Source of the DNA: Streptomyces albireticuli
Lineage (GTDB): Bacteria > Actinomycetota > Actinomycetes > Streptomycetales > Streptomycetaceae
Direction: 5' to 3'
Assembly: GCF_021228125.1 (NCBI RefSeq)
Contig: NZ_JAJQQS010000005.1
Span: forward strand, 310,001-374,000
Length of the DNA: 64,000 nt
The translations under genes were made by a program, and so were the position numbers. Shown in pieces: positions 26,749 through 35,650 of the stretch (the first letter of the stretch is position 1; each line of letters begins with the position of its first letter). The notes beneath the pieces were generated by a model. That model had not been told where the DNA came from and ran no database searches. It worked only from the letters and a program-made list of their open reading frames with translations.

Positions 26749-27975
26749 ATGAGCGTCGACACCCAGGCCGCGTATCTGCTCCGGAACGAGAAGACCGGGC
26801 TGTATCTGACCGTGAAGGGCACAGGCGGGGGCGCAGGCGGGGACGCTCCGGCGGAGATCGTCCAGGAGAAGCTCCACGACTGGCCGCTCCGGGCGGGCCA
26901 GGCGTGGCGGCTGGAGCCCGGCCAGGGCGGCAAGGACACCTACCGGATCCGGAACCAGCACAGCGGACGGTACTTACAGGCCCGCCGCTACGGCAGGGAG
27001 CCCGGGGCGCCCGTCGTCCAGGGCCACCTGGCGGAGAACAGCCCGGCGTACCGGAGCCAGACCTGGCTGCTCACCAACATGGACCTGCACCGCTTCTCGA
27101 ACCTCCACAGCGGGCTGTGGCTGAACGCCCGGAGCGACGTACCGGCCGAGGGTGTCGTGATCGACCAGTGCCACGAGCGCACGGGCGCGGACAGGGCGGC
27201 CCAGCAGTGGCACTTCGAGCCGGTCGGGCCGCGCGGGGCGAAGAGGACCTTCGACGCGCTGGCCGGGCTGCTCGTGGAGCCCGGCCCGGGCGGCCTGCTC
27301 TCCACCGTGACCAGCATCTTCAAGACGACCTTGGAGGCCGGGGGCGGGGTGTTCGGCACCGTGTCGAAGTGGGTGCCGGGTGCCGACCGGACGCCGTACG
27401 TGCGCTTCGACGGCTTCCGGGGCGACGAGGTCGTCCGGTTCTCGCAGCGCAACCGGATCGAGGGCGGGCCGCGGAAGATCGTGGAGCGGTTCCCGCACCT
27501 GCCGAAGGAGTTCCACGACGGCTTCGACTTCGTCACCACCACGCCGAGGGGATCGGCCCACCCCTATCTGGGGGTGAAGGGCGATCTCGCGGTCGAGTTC
27601 TCCGAGAAGGGCTCCAGGGACGTGCCGCTCGGGCACTACTTCCCCGAGGAGGAGCTCGGTGGCACCGGCCGCCCGCTGAAGGCGGTGGCCGCGGCGCCGG
27701 ACGGCTCGCGCTATCTGGTGTTCGGCGAGAAAGGCACGGCGACCGTGGACCTGCCGCGCGGGCGGTACGGGCGTGAGGTGCGCGAGCTCGTCCTGGAGCA
27801 CGTGCCCGCCGGCTTCCGGACGCCGGACACGATCGCCTCGGCCGCCGTCGGCGACGAGACGCACTTCTTCGCCACGAAGGGCGATCAGTACCTCGTCTTC
27901 ACCTTCCGTGAGGTGGTCCAGGGCCCGGCGAAGATCCTCGGCGCGTATCCCTTCCTGCTGGGTCTCTGGTCGTAG
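26749..27975 (+). CDS. Ricin-type beta-trefoil plus hemopexin-repeat protein with a TTA codon
   Basis: Residues 1-165 form a ricin-like trefoil with three QxW motifs (QAW 51-53, QTW and QQW). Residues about 218-408 contain four hemopexin-like blades; the clearest is the last, with ASAAVGDETHFFATKGDQYLVF, and earlier ones start near PYVRFDGFRGDEVVRF, FVTTTPRG and LKAVAAAPDG. The intervening region (about 180-215) is helical. ATG 26749 has AGGAGGG upstream (408 aa). Leu76 is encoded by TTA (26974-26976), so expression should depend on the bldA tRNA and late development. No signal peptide is seen. The architecture recalls insect-pathogen photopexins with an added lectin; binding of glycans or haem is inferred. 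Confidence 0.72.
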   Translation: MSVDTQAAYLLRNEKTGLYLTVKGTGGGAGGDAPAEIVQEKLHDWPLRAGQAWRLEPGQGGKDTYRIRNQHSGRYLQARRYGREPGAPVVQGHLAENSPAYRSQTWLLTNMDLHRFSNLHSGLWLNARSDVPAEGVVIDQCHERTGADRAAQQWHFEPVGPRGAKRTFDALAGLLVEPGPGGLLSTVTSIFKTTLEAGGGVFGTVSKWVPGADRTPYVRFDGFRGDEVVRFSQRNRIEGGPRKIVERFPHLPKEFHDGFDFVTTTPRGSAHPYLGVKGDLAVEFSEKGSRDVPLGHYFPEEELGGTGRPLKAVAAAPDGSRYLVFGEKGTATVDLPRGRYGREVRELVLEHVPAGFRTPDTIASAAVGDETHFFATKGDQYLVFTFREVVQGPAKILGAYPFLLGLWS

Positions 27976-28421
27976 CGGCGGTGTCTTGGCGGCGGTGGCG
28001 CCGCTGTGTGTACCCGGGTGGCGGGAGGTGCCCTCCCGCCACTCCCGCCACCCGGGTTCCCCTCCCCCTCCGTGGTCTCGCGCCCCGGCGCCCGGAAGTC
28101 ACTCCAGAATCCGAAGCGTGATCCTACGGCTACCTAGCGTAGTCAGTCGGTCGGCCTTCCGTCACGGCCGGGAAGGGGCGCGCTGGGGCGTTCCCGGGCG
28201 CGGGCGGCGTGGGGGGCGGGCACGGGCGCCCCGTCCTCCGTGAGTGTCACCGTCGCCCTCCGTGAGCGCCGCCGTCGCGACGGCGGCCGCACGGCTTTCG
28301 CGCGGTCTTCGCACGCCCCGCGCATAACCCGCGTATAAGGAGACATTTGCGAAACATCTCCTCCTGTACACCCTCATCCTGGGAAGGGGGTGCGCCGAAG
28401 GAGAAGGAGAGGGACGACGTC
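27976..28421. other. 446-bp non-coding interval before the two-component genes
   Basis: It holds the terminator at 28012-28057, a small CTACG...CGTAG palindrome near 28125, two CCTCCGTGAG direct repeats, and a perfect 20-bp palindrome GCCGCCGTCGCGACGGCGGC at 28268-28287. The ribosome site GGAGAGGG of the response regulator lies at its end. I see no coding potential. Confidence 0.6.
28012..28057 (+). terminator. 16-bp stem-loop after the lectin/hemopexin gene
   Basis: ACCCGGGTGGCGGGAG (28012-28027) pairs perfectly with 28042-28057 around a 14-nt loop. A pyrimidine-rich tail (TCCCCTCCCCC) follows. Confidence 0.75.
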
Positions 28422-29075
28422 ATGCGGATACTGGTCGCCGAGGACGAGGAGACGCTGGCCGAGATCGTGGCCACCGGCCTGCGCCGGGCCGGCTTCGCCG
28501 TGGACACCGTCTACAGCGGGGACGCGGCGATCGCCTATCTCTCCCTGCACGACTACGACGTCGTCGTCCTCGACCGCGACCTGCCCCGGGTGCACGGCGA
28601 CGACGTCGCCCGGCACCTCGTCGGCACCGGATCCCGCACCCGGATCCTGATGCTCACCGCCGCCGGGAGCATGGAGGACCGCGTCATGGGCCTCGACCTG
28701 GGGGCGGACGACTATCTGCCCAAGCCCTTCGAGTTCCCCGAGCTGGTCTCGCGCGTACGGGCGCTCCGGCGGCGCAGCGCGCGGCCCGCGCCGCCGCTCC
28801 TGGAGCGGGACGGCGTACGGCTGGACACCGTGCGGCGGACGGCCGAGCGGGACGGCCGGGCGCTGGAGCTCTCGCCCAAGGAGTTCTCGCTGCTCCAGAT
28901 CCTGCTGGAGGCCGAGGGCGGGGTCGTCAGCGCCGAGGAGCTCCTGGAGCGGGCCTGGGACGCGCACGCCGACCCGTTCACGGGCGCGGTGCGCGTCGCC
29001 ATGAGCAAGCTGCGCGGCAAGCTCGGCGACCCGCCGCTGATCCGTACCGTGCAGGGTGTCGGGTACGTCCTGTGA
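28422..29075 (+). CDS. OmpR-family response regulator
   Basis: 217 residues: a receiver domain with phospho-acceptor Asp51 (VVLDRDLP), acidic pocket near 8-9 and Lys101 (YLPKPFEF), then a winged-helix DNA-binding domain (about 125-215, with LSPKEFSLLQILL and RTVQGVGYVL). ATG 28422 follows GGAGAGGG by about 9 nt; a longer frame from 28347 is unlikely. Its stop overlaps the kinase GTG (GTGA), so the pair is co-translated. Confidence 0.95.
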   Translation: MRILVAEDEETLAEIVATGLRRAGFAVDTVYSGDAAIAYLSLHDYDVVVLDRDLPRVHGDDVARHLVGTGSRTRILMLTAAGSMEDRVMGLDLGADDYLPKPFEFPELVSRVRALRRRSARPAPPLLERDGVRLDTVRRTAERDGRALELSPKEFSLLQILLEAEGGVVSAEELLERAWDAHADPFTGAVRVAMSKLRGKLGDPPLIRTVQGVGYVL

Positions 29076-30106
29076 GCCCGCTCCGGCTGCTCGCCCCCAC
29101 GGCCCGGACGCGGATCGCCGTCGCCTTCGGCGCGGTCTTCGTCGTTCTGGGCGGGCTGCTGCTGCTCACCGTCAACCTCCTCTCGCGGGCGGGGACGCGC
29201 GAGCGGGCGGGGACCATCGCACGGCTGGCGGTGCCCGTGCGGCGCGCGGAGTCCACGGGGCCGGCGCTGCCGTCGGAGACCCGGGAGCTCACCGTCTCCA
29301 CTGTCCACCGCGTCTCAGGTGACGTCAGCGCGGCCGCCTCCCGTGAGCTGGTCCTCTGGTCCGGGGTGGCGCTGCTGGTCACCGCGCTGCTCGCGGTGGG
29401 CGTCGGCTGGTGGATCGCCGGCCGGGCGCTGCGGCCGGTGCACGCGGCGTTCGACAGCCAGCGCCGTTTCGTCTCCAACGCCTCGCACGAGTTGCGGACC
29501 CCGCTGGCCACCCAGCGGGCGGCCGTCCAGGTGGGCCTGGACGGCGACCCCTCACCGGCCGAGCTGGCCCGGACGAAGGAGGTCCTGCTCGCCGCGAACC
29601 GCCGTTCCGAGCGGCTCATCGACGGACTGCTGGCACTGGCCCGCAGCGAGCGCGGGCTGGAGCGGCGCGAGCCGCTCGACCTGGCCGAGGTGGTCGCGGA
29701 GGAGGTCGCGGCCGTCGCGGGCCGGGCGGAGCGTGGGGAGGTCCGGATCGGCGTCGAGGCGTCCCCGGCGCCGCTGCGCGGCGACCGCGTACTGCTCGCC
29801 CAGCTGACCGGCAACCTGCTGCGCAACGCCGTCGAGTACAACCACCGGGGCGGCACCGTCGAGGTCAGGGTCGGACCGGGCCGGCTCTCCGTGCGCAACA
29901 CCGGGCCGGTCGTCGCGGCGGCGGACGTGGACGGTCTCTTCGAACCGTTCCGCCGGGGGCGCGGCCGGGAGCGGACGGGTGGGGCGGGGGCGGGGCTGGG
30001 TCTGTCGATCGTGCGGTCGATCGCGCGGGCGCACGGGGGTGTGGTGCGGGCGGTTCCGGCGGTGGGGGGTGGGTTGCGGGTGACGGTGGAGTTGCCGGGG
30101 CCGTGA
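29072..30106 (+). CDS. Sensor histidine kinase
   Basis: 344 residues: TM1 (about 14-36), a short extracytoplasmic loop of about 55 residues, TM2 (about 94-115), a HAMP-like linker, an H-box with His139 (SNASHELRTPL), an N-box (LLRNAVEYN) and a G-box (GAGLGLSIVRSIARAHGG). The small sensor loop suggests sensing at the membrane. It is partnered with the OmpR regulator immediately upstream. The target genes are unknown. Confidence 0.93.
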   Translation: MSPLRLLAPTARTRIAVAFGAVFVVLGGLLLLTVNLLSRAGTRERAGTIARLAVPVRRAESTGPALPSETRELTVSTVHRVSGDVSAAASRELVLWSGVALLVTALLAVGVGWWIAGRALRPVHAAFDSQRRFVSNASHELRTPLATQRAAVQVGLDGDPSPAELARTKEVLLAANRRSERLIDGLLALARSERGLERREPLDLAEVVAEEVAAVAGRAERGEVRIGVEASPAPLRGDRVLLAQLTGNLLRNAVEYNHRGGTVEVRVGPGRLSVRNTGPVVAAADVDGLFEPFRRGRGRERTGGAGAGLGLSIVRSIARAHGGVVRAVPAVGGGLRVTVELPGP

Positions 30107-30126
30107 CGGGGCGTTGCCGGGGAGGT

Positions 30127-30240
30127 GCCGCTGCGCGGGGCCTTTTCCCCTACCCGCCCCTTCCCGGATGTCCTCAATCGCCGGACGGGCTGAAATCAGC
30201 CCGTCCGGCGATTGAGGACCGGGGTCCGGGGCCGAGCCCC
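30127..30240. repeat. Dispersed palindromic repeat, copy 1
   Basis: The module GCCGCTGCGCGGGGCC...CCCGCCCCTTCCCG (from 30127) is followed by a perfect 23-bp hairpin (30171-30193 with 30196-30218, core ATCGCCGGACGGGCTGA) and by GGGGTCCGGGGCCGAGCCCC. It lies between the convergent kinase and VWA genes. The same modules recur at 45085 and 47493. It probably also terminates transcription from both sides. Confidence 0.85.
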
Positions 30241-30253
30241 GCGACCCGGCGGG

Positions 30254-31618
30254 TCAGTCGCGCACGATCCCCGCCGCCCGGGCCTCCGCCAGCCAGTCCG
30301 GGAACTCCACCATCAGCTCCTTGTACAGACGCGCGTCCCCGAGCGCCCGCGGGTCCCGCCCCGCGTGGAAGAAGCCCGCGTTGTCCACGACCCTCTTCTC
30401 CGGCACCGGCAGGTCGTCCAGCTTCCGCAGGAAGTCGAAGCCCTTGCCCTCCGGGTCGCCGAAGCCGACGAACTGCCAGAAGATCGGCAGCTCCGCCGCC
30501 TGGCACAGCGCGCGTTCGGCCGCGGGCTTGCTGTAAGGCCCGCCGTCGGTCTGGAAGACGACGAACGCGGGGTCGGTGGCACCCGAGTTCCGGTAGTGCT
30601 CGATCACCGCCTCCATCGCCCAGTGGTAGTTGGTCCGGCCCATGTGACCCATGCCGGAGTGCAGTTCCTCGATGCGGCCCGCGTAGTCGTCGAGGTTCAG
30701 CTCGGCGACACCGTCGACGTCGGTGGAGAAGAAGACGACGGGCACGGTGCCGTCGTCGTCGAGGTTCGCGGACAGCCCCAGGACCTGCTCGGCGAGGTGC
30801 TGCACGGTGCCGTTCTTGTAGTACTCGCGCATCGAGCCCGACCGGTCGAGGACGAGGTAGACGGCCGCCCGCTGCCCGACGAGGCCCTGCTTCTCCAGGG
30901 AGACCTTGGCCTCCTTGTAGAGGCTGACGAGCCCGGGGGCGGTCTTCTCCAGCTTCTCCAGGCTCACCGCCGGTGCCTGCTCGCGCGGCGGCATCGCGGG
31001 CGACGGCTCCGGGGTGGGGCCGGGCTCGGGGCGGGGTCGTGCGGGGCGTGGGGTGGGCTCGGGCTCCGGCAGCGGCTCGGGGTTCGGCGCGGGCACCGGG
31101 TCCGGCTCCGGGATGGGCTTGGGGGCCGGCATCGGGGTCGGCGAGGGCTCCGGCTGGGGGAGCGGGTCGGGCTGCGGCACCGGGCCCGGGGTGGGGCCGA
31201 GCGGGCCGGGGTCGGGGATCGTGTCCTCGGCGGCCGGCCGGGGCTGCGCGGGCACCGGCGCCCGGAAGGCCCCGGCCGGCTCGGCGGCGGGCTCCGGCAC
31301 GGAACCCTCGGCGGAGGCGCGCGGCCGGGCGATGGCCGGCGCCCCGGGGGCCTCCGTGGCGGCCTCCCCGGTCGCCTCGTGCTCGTCCCGCCCGCCCGTG
31401 GGCGCCGGCTCCGCGGCCGGTGCCGGTACGGCCGCCAGGGTGCCGCCGTCGGTGGCGGCCTCCTTCCCGGGGGCGGCGCCGGCCCCGGCACCCGCCGGTT
31501 CCGCGCCGTCGGCGCCGCCCGGGCCCGCGTTCTGCTGGGGCAGGCCGGGTTCGTCGCGCTCGGCTGTCGCTGTCCTGGACCGGCCGAACGCGTTCCGCAG
31601 CAGACTCCGAATGCCCAT
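30254..31618 (-). CDS. VWA-domain protein, TerF-like
   Basis: 454 residues: a short N-terminus, a Pro/Ala/Glu-rich low-complexity region (about 20-215) with many Pro-x-Pro steps, then a von Willebrand A domain (about 225-445) with a MIDAS motif DRSGS (258-262), Thr in HMGRTNYHW and Asp in QTDGGP. The VWA part resembles those of tellurite-resistance TerF-type proteins. The start is ATG 31618, with GAAGGA about 9 nt upstream. No ter genes are adjacent; the role is probably in metal-dependent protein assembly. Confidence 0.82.
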   Translation of the reverse strand: MGIRSLLRNAFGRSRTATAERDEPGLPQQNAGPGGADGAEPAGAGAGAAPGKEAATDGGTLAAVPAPAAEPAPTGGRDEHEATGEAATEAPGAPAIARPRASAEGSVPEPAAEPAGAFRAPVPAQPRPAAEDTIPDPGPLGPTPGPVPQPDPLPQPEPSPTPMPAPKPIPEPDPVPAPNPEPLPEPEPTPRPARPRPEPGPTPEPSPAMPPREQAPAVSLEKLEKTAPGLVSLYKEAKVSLEKQGLVGQRAAVYLVLDRSGSMREYYKNGTVQHLAEQVLGLSANLDDDGTVPVVFFSTDVDGVAELNLDDYAGRIEELHSGMGHMGRTNYHWAMEAVIEHYRNSGATDPAFVVFQTDGGPYSKPAAERALCQAAELPIFWQFVGFGDPEGKGFDFLRKLDDLPVPEKRVVDNAGFFHAGRDPRALGDARLYKELMVEFPDWLAEARAAGIVRD

Positions 31619-31692
31619 GGGGAGAAGTCCTTCACATGTCTCGGGAGCTATGAAATGTCCGTAGTGCGGGGAATCGTCCCGTGTCCGGACGG

Positions 31693-31711
31693 CTAGGTAA
31701 GGCTAGCTGTC
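31693..31711. promoter_or_regulatory. Weak iron-box-like sequence
   Basis: CTAGGTAAGGCTAGCTGTC matches 12 of 19 positions of the actinobacterial IdeR/DmdR iron box (TTAGGTTAGGCTAACCTAA), 75 bp upstream of the VWA start. The right half is poor, so this is only a candidate. Confidence 0.2.
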
Positions 31712-31819
31712 GCACCCGCCCCAGCGTGCTCAGGACCCTCATAAGCCTTCCCCCGCAAACACCGTTGGGGGAAAGCCCCCGCCTCCACTCGCACCCGTGT
31801 GCCCCCGCGCGAGAATTTC

Positions 31820-33223
31820 TCACTCCCCGTCAGGGATCCAGTTGCCGTGGAAGCCCAGCGGCACCCGTACCGGCAGGTGCACCGTCGCGACCGGCCCCGC
31901 GGCGAAGTCCTGGGCGGCCAGCACCACCAGGTCCGAGGCCGCGCGCTCCGGGTCGTAGGCGTACGCCAGCACCCAGCCGTCGTCCTCCGCCGCGTCCGGG
32001 GCGGCGGGCACGAACGCGCCCTCGCCGATGTCGCCCGCCGGGTGGACCAGGAAGCACTCGCTCGTGCCGCGCTCCAGGTCGTACTTGACCAGCCCCGCCC
32101 CCAGCCGGTCCGGGCCGGCGCCGCCCGTCGCGTACGGGGCCGAGGTGTCCACGAGGCCGGACGGCTCCAGCATCGCGTAGCCGAAGCGGTTCCGGCCGGT
32201 CAGCCGGCGCGGATCCGCGCGCGGGAACTCCACGGGGCGGTCGTCGACCGGCTGCCGCCGCACCGAGCCCGCCGCCAGATCGACCGTCCACCGCTCCAGC
32301 CGGGACGGGGCGGCCGCCGACTTCGCGCGGGAGTCGAAGAGGCGCTCGTAGCGGACGAGATGAACGGTGATCACACCGTCCCGCTCATGGGCGTTCATGG
32401 GGTGGAAGACGAAGCACGGATCGATCTCCAGCCAGCGCACGTCCTTCGCGCCCCCGTCGCGCGGGAGCACGCCCAGGCGCGCGGGGCGCGCGTCGTCCCA
32501 GTGCGCGCTGAGCTCGGCGCCCGGCCCCGGGGCGGCGTAGACGACCGGCAGGTCGTACAGCAGGACGTGCCGCTCGGTCAGCGAGAAGTCGTGCATGAGC
32601 GGGCGCCCCTCCACGGGGATGTCCACCCGGTGCCGCACCCGGCCGTCCGTGCCCGCGACGAGGTACTGCACGTACGGCCGGGCCACGCAGTACGCCACGG
32701 TGTGCAGCTCACCGCTCGCCGGGTCGATCACCGTGTGCGCGGCCAGCCCGCCGGGCAGCGTGCCGTGGAAGTCGAACGGGCCGATCGTGTGCAGCTCGTC
32801 GTCCAGCTCGTACGGCAGCGAGCCGCCCTCGACCAGCGCGAGGAGGTGCCCGGCGAACCGCTGGACATGGGTGTTGGGCGCGAAGTCCAGGTCCAGGTGG
32901 CGCGGTCCGTGCAGCAGCTTCTCGCCGAGGTGCCCGGCCACGGCGTCGGAGCGGACCCAGCGGTTGCGGTACCACTCGGCGTTGCCGTCGCGCAGCCGCA
33001 CCCCGTGCACCATGCCCTCGCCACCGAACCAGCCGTACGTGGCCGGGTCCGGGTCGCCGAGGGGGTTGGGGCCGTTGCGGAGGTAGCGGCCGCGCAGCGA
33101 CTCGGGCAGCCGGCCGGTCACCGGCAGGTCGACCGCGGTGATCTCTTCGCGCACCGGCGCGTAGAGACCGCTGAGGTACCGGTTGGTGATGGCGGCCCGG
33201 GCCGTGCCGGCGTCCTGGGTCAT
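31820..33223 (-). CDS. Carotenoid oxygenase-family protein
   Basis: This 467-residue beta-propeller enzyme of the carotenoid/stilbene/lignin cleavage family shows the four expected iron-ligand histidines by context: the AHTVIDPASGELHTV region, MHDFSLTERH, FHPMNAHE and the C-terminal FHGNWIPD. It would cleave a conjugated double bond oxidatively. ATG 33223 has GGGAGGGG 7 nt upstream. No carotenoid biosynthesis genes are nearby, so the substrate is open. Confidence 0.9.
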   Translation of the reverse strand: MTQDAGTARAAITNRYLSGLYAPVREEITAVDLPVTGRLPESLRGRYLRNGPNPLGDPDPATYGWFGGEGMVHGVRLRDGNAEWYRNRWVRSDAVAGHLGEKLLHGPRHLDLDFAPNTHVQRFAGHLLALVEGGSLPYELDDELHTIGPFDFHGTLPGGLAAHTVIDPASGELHTVAYCVARPYVQYLVAGTDGRVRHRVDIPVEGRPLMHDFSLTERHVLLYDLPVVYAAPGPGAELSAHWDDARPARLGVLPRDGGAKDVRWLEIDPCFVFHPMNAHERDGVITVHLVRYERLFDSRAKSAAAPSRLERWTVDLAAGSVRRQPVDDRPVEFPRADPRRLTGRNRFGYAMLEPSGLVDTSAPYATGGAGPDRLGAGLVKYDLERGTSECFLVHPAGDIGEGAFVPAAPDAAEDDGWVLAYAYDPERAASDLVVLAAQDFAAGPVATVHLPVRVPLGFHGNWIPDGE

Positions 33224-33327
33224 GAGCGATCCCCTCCCGCTGCCCCACCGCTCCGCGGCCGTGGGGCCGTCCCCCCACCATCCAGCGGAAGAGGGTGTTC
33301 GGCCAGAGGGCGAAGGAGCCGGAGGGC

Positions 33328-33393
33328 GCGAGGGGCCGTAGCGAGCGGGAGGGGCCGCCCGCGAGGGGCCGTAGGGAAGCGGGAGGGGCCGCC
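33328..33393. repeat. 33-bp direct duplication
   Basis: Two adjacent copies of a 33-bp GC-rich unit (GCGAGGGGCCGTA...GGGAGGGGCCGCC) occur at 33328-33360 and 33361-33393, differing by a small shift. The second copy pairs with GGCGGCCCC (33405-33413), a possible terminator for the acetyltransferase gene. Confidence 0.7.
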
Positions 33394-33494
33394 GCCCGCT
33401 TTCCGGCGGCCCCGGGGCCGGTGCGCCGCGCCGCTCGCCGGCCCGCCGCCGCCCCGGCCGTCACGCCGCTCGCCGCAGGCCCCCGCCCCGGCCG

Positions 33495-34049
33495 TCATCT
33501 GCGCAGCGGTCGCGTGAACACCTCCGGCGCCGGGCCGCCCGGCGTGGCCGGCCGGAGCGTGCCGGCCGCCACCCAGCCCCAGGAGCGGCGGGCCGCGCGG
33601 ACCGCCTGGCTCCGGGCGTCCATCGGCGCGAGGACCACCGCGGCCAGCGCCGCGCCGCTGCCCGACAGCAGCCGGTCGTGCAGCCGCCTGCCGATGCCCT
33701 GGCGGCGGTGCCGGGGCAGCACCATCAGCTCGGCGAGCACGAAGACGCGGCCCGCGGCCGTCAGCTCCTCCAGTTCCTCGGGGACGCGACCGGCGAAGTC
33801 GCGCCACAGGCCGCTGTCCCGCGCCGCCGGGTATCCGTACGCGCAGCCCACCGGCCCTCCGCCGTCGGCGAGCACCAGGTCGAAGCCGGGCCGCGCGGAG
33901 GCCCCGGCGAGCTGTTCCAGGAAGGGGGCGCGGTCGCGGAGGGCCTCGCCCGGCGGGCTCCCGTACGCCGCTCCGTGCAGATCCGCGAGCTGCTCGCGGT
34001 ACTGCTCGGCCTGCCATCGGCTCAACCTGCGCAAGAAGACTTCGCCCAT
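33495..34049 (-). CDS. GNAT-family N-acetyltransferase
   Basis: This 184-residue protein has a GNAT motif A (LMVLPRHRRQGIGRRLHDRLL), the usual acetyl-CoA pyrophosphate-binding R/Q-x-x-G-x-G turn, and a preceding strand VFVLAELM. ATG 34049 has GGAAGGG 5 nt upstream. The acceptor substrate cannot be told from sequence. Confidence 0.87.
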   Translation of the reverse strand: MGEVFLRRLSRWQAEQYREQLADLHGAAYGSPPGEALRDRAPFLEQLAGASARPGFDLVLADGGGPVGCAYGYPAARDSGLWRDFAGRVPEELEELTAAGRVFVLAELMVLPRHRRQGIGRRLHDRLLSGSGAALAAVVLAPMDARSQAVRAARRSWGWVAAGTLRPATPGGPAPEVFTRPLRR

Positions 34050-34316
34050 GCAGCCCTTCCTGCCCAGCGCGGCTCGTACCCACCCCCGGACGGGGCCGGT
34101 AACCGGCCACAGGGCGGTTCGTTGTCGCTTTCGGCGCTCCGGGGGGCCGGTTTCGCGCCCGCTAACAGGGATGGGCGCCCAGGCCACGGGCAGGACAAGA
34201 GGAGGGGAAGAAATGGGTCCAGAGCAACCCTGTCCACCCATTACGGCCTCTTCATCGGTGAGCATGGCCGGACCGAACATGAGTGCCCACCATGGGGGCA
34301 GGGAGTTGAGGGGCGC

Positions 34317-35495
34317 ATGGGCCTGACCAGCAGGTCGCTTCTGTACACAGTGGTCTTCGTCGCCGTGCTGTGCGTGGGGCTCACCGTCTGGTTGTGGCCC
34401 CGGCTCTCCGGGCGCGGCGCGCTGCCGGTGCTGGGCCGGCTCGGCGCGATCCTCACCACCCAGCTGACGATCATGTCCGCGGTGCTGCTCGCGGTGAACT
34501 CCGCCCAGAGCTTCTACGGCACCTGGGGCCAGCTGATCGGCAAGTACGACCGCTCGCAGGGCCAGGTCACCGGCGTGACGGACCTCGCCGGCACGGGCGC
34601 CCGGGTCGACACCGGCAAGGGCGGGCTGGTGCAGCCCGGTCCGCCGGAGGGCCTGGAGAAGGCCGGACTGCCCAAGGGCCCGCCGGACCAGGTCGGCAGG
34701 ATGGAATCGGTGAAGATCATCGGCCGCCGGGCCCAGGCGGCCGCCCCGGCCTTCGTCTATCTGCCGCCGCAGTACTTCCAGAAGCAGTACGAGCGCCAGC
34801 GCTTCCCGGTGATCGTGACGATCACCGGTTACCCCGGCGGCACCGAGAGCCTCTCCCAGCACCTCCAGGTGCCGAAGACCGCGAGCAAGCTGATCTCCGA
34901 GAACAAGATGCAGCCGACCGTCGTCGTGATGCTCTCGCCGAACATCGCGATGCCCCGCGACACCGAGTGCGTCGACGTCCCCGGCGGCCCGCAGGCCGAG
35001 ACCTTCCTGACGAAGGACCTGCCCGACGCGCTCCGCAGCGGCTACCGGGTCGGCCACAAGGCGAGCGCCTGGGGCGCCCTCGGCTACTCCTCGGGCGGCA
35101 CCTGCTCGCTGCTGCTCGCCATGCGCCAACCGGACGTCTACCCGGTCGCCGCCGCCCTCTCCGGTGACTACAAGGTCGGTACCGACCTCACCACCGGCGA
35201 CCTCTTCGGCAAGGGGCCGGACGAGAAGAAGCGGCGCCACGAGCACGACCTGATCTGGCGGCTGAGGAACCTGCCCGCGCCCCCCGCCACGGTGCTGGTC
35301 ACCAGCAGCCTGCACGGCGAGAAGAACCTGAAGGAGACGAAGCGCTTCCTGGACGCGGTGAAGCCCCCGATGAAGGCGGACAAGATGATCCTCCCCGAGG
35401 GCAGCCACAACTTCACCACCTGGCGGCGGGAGATCTCCCCGGCCATGGAGTGGATGGGCAAGCAGCTGGTCTTCCCGCAGGACGTCAATAACTGA
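34317..35495 (+). CDS. Membrane-anchored alpha/beta-hydrolase esterase (PF00756-like)
   Basis: 392 residues: two N-terminal hydrophobic segments (about 8-28 and 40-62) followed by an extracytoplasmic linker and a putative-esterase/mycolyltransferase-like alpha/beta-hydrolase domain. The nucleophile is Ser258 in GYSSGG and the catalytic His is in EGSHNFTTW near the C-terminus. ATG 34317 has GAGGGGC upstream. This arrangement is common in Streptomyces and resembles antigen-85/esterase-D-type proteins; the substrate is unknown. The stop lies in the first unit of a tandem repeat. Confidence 0.85.
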   Translation: MGLTSRSLLYTVVFVAVLCVGLTVWLWPRLSGRGALPVLGRLGAILTTQLTIMSAVLLAVNSAQSFYGTWGQLIGKYDRSQGQVTGVTDLAGTGARVDTGKGGLVQPGPPEGLEKAGLPKGPPDQVGRMESVKIIGRRAQAAAPAFVYLPPQYFQKQYERQRFPVIVTITGYPGGTESLSQHLQVPKTASKLISENKMQPTVVVMLSPNIAMPRDTECVDVPGGPQAETFLTKDLPDALRSGYRVGHKASAWGALGYSSGGTCSLLLAMRQPDVYPVAAALSGDYKVGTDLTTGDLFGKGPDEKKRRHEHDLIWRLRNLPAPPATVLVTSSLHGEKNLKETKRFLDAVKPPMKADKMILPEGSHNFTTWRREISPAMEWMGKQLVFPQDVNN

Positions 35496-35545
35496 CCGTC
35501 CACAACTGACCGTCCACAACCGGCCTTCCACAACCGGCCTCGATT
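35490..35545. repeat. Four-unit 14-bp tandem repeat
   Basis: The units are AACTGACCGTCCAC (35490), the same (35504), AACCGGCCTTCCAC (35518) and AACCGGCCTCGATT (35532). The first includes the esterase stop codon. It is analogous in placement to the array at 6721. Confidence 0.9.
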
Positions 35546-35591
35546 GACCGTCCGGGCCGGCGTACCCCGGGCGGACAGGCAGGCGGACATG

Positions 35592-35628
35592 ACCGGGCCG
35601 GAGCGGCGGGGTGCCGCTCCGGCCCGGT
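35592..35628. terminator. Bidirectional terminator between esterase and TetR genes
   Basis: ACCGGGCCGGAGCGGC (35592-35607) pairs perfectly with 35613-35628 around GGGGT, between convergent genes. Confidence 0.8.
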
Positions 35629-35650
35629 GTCGTCCGGCCGTCCGGGCCGG

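Noticed and set aside
31693..31711. IdeR/DmdR iron box as a firm call
   Set aside because: Only 12 of 19 positions match and the right half is poor; listed at low confidence only.
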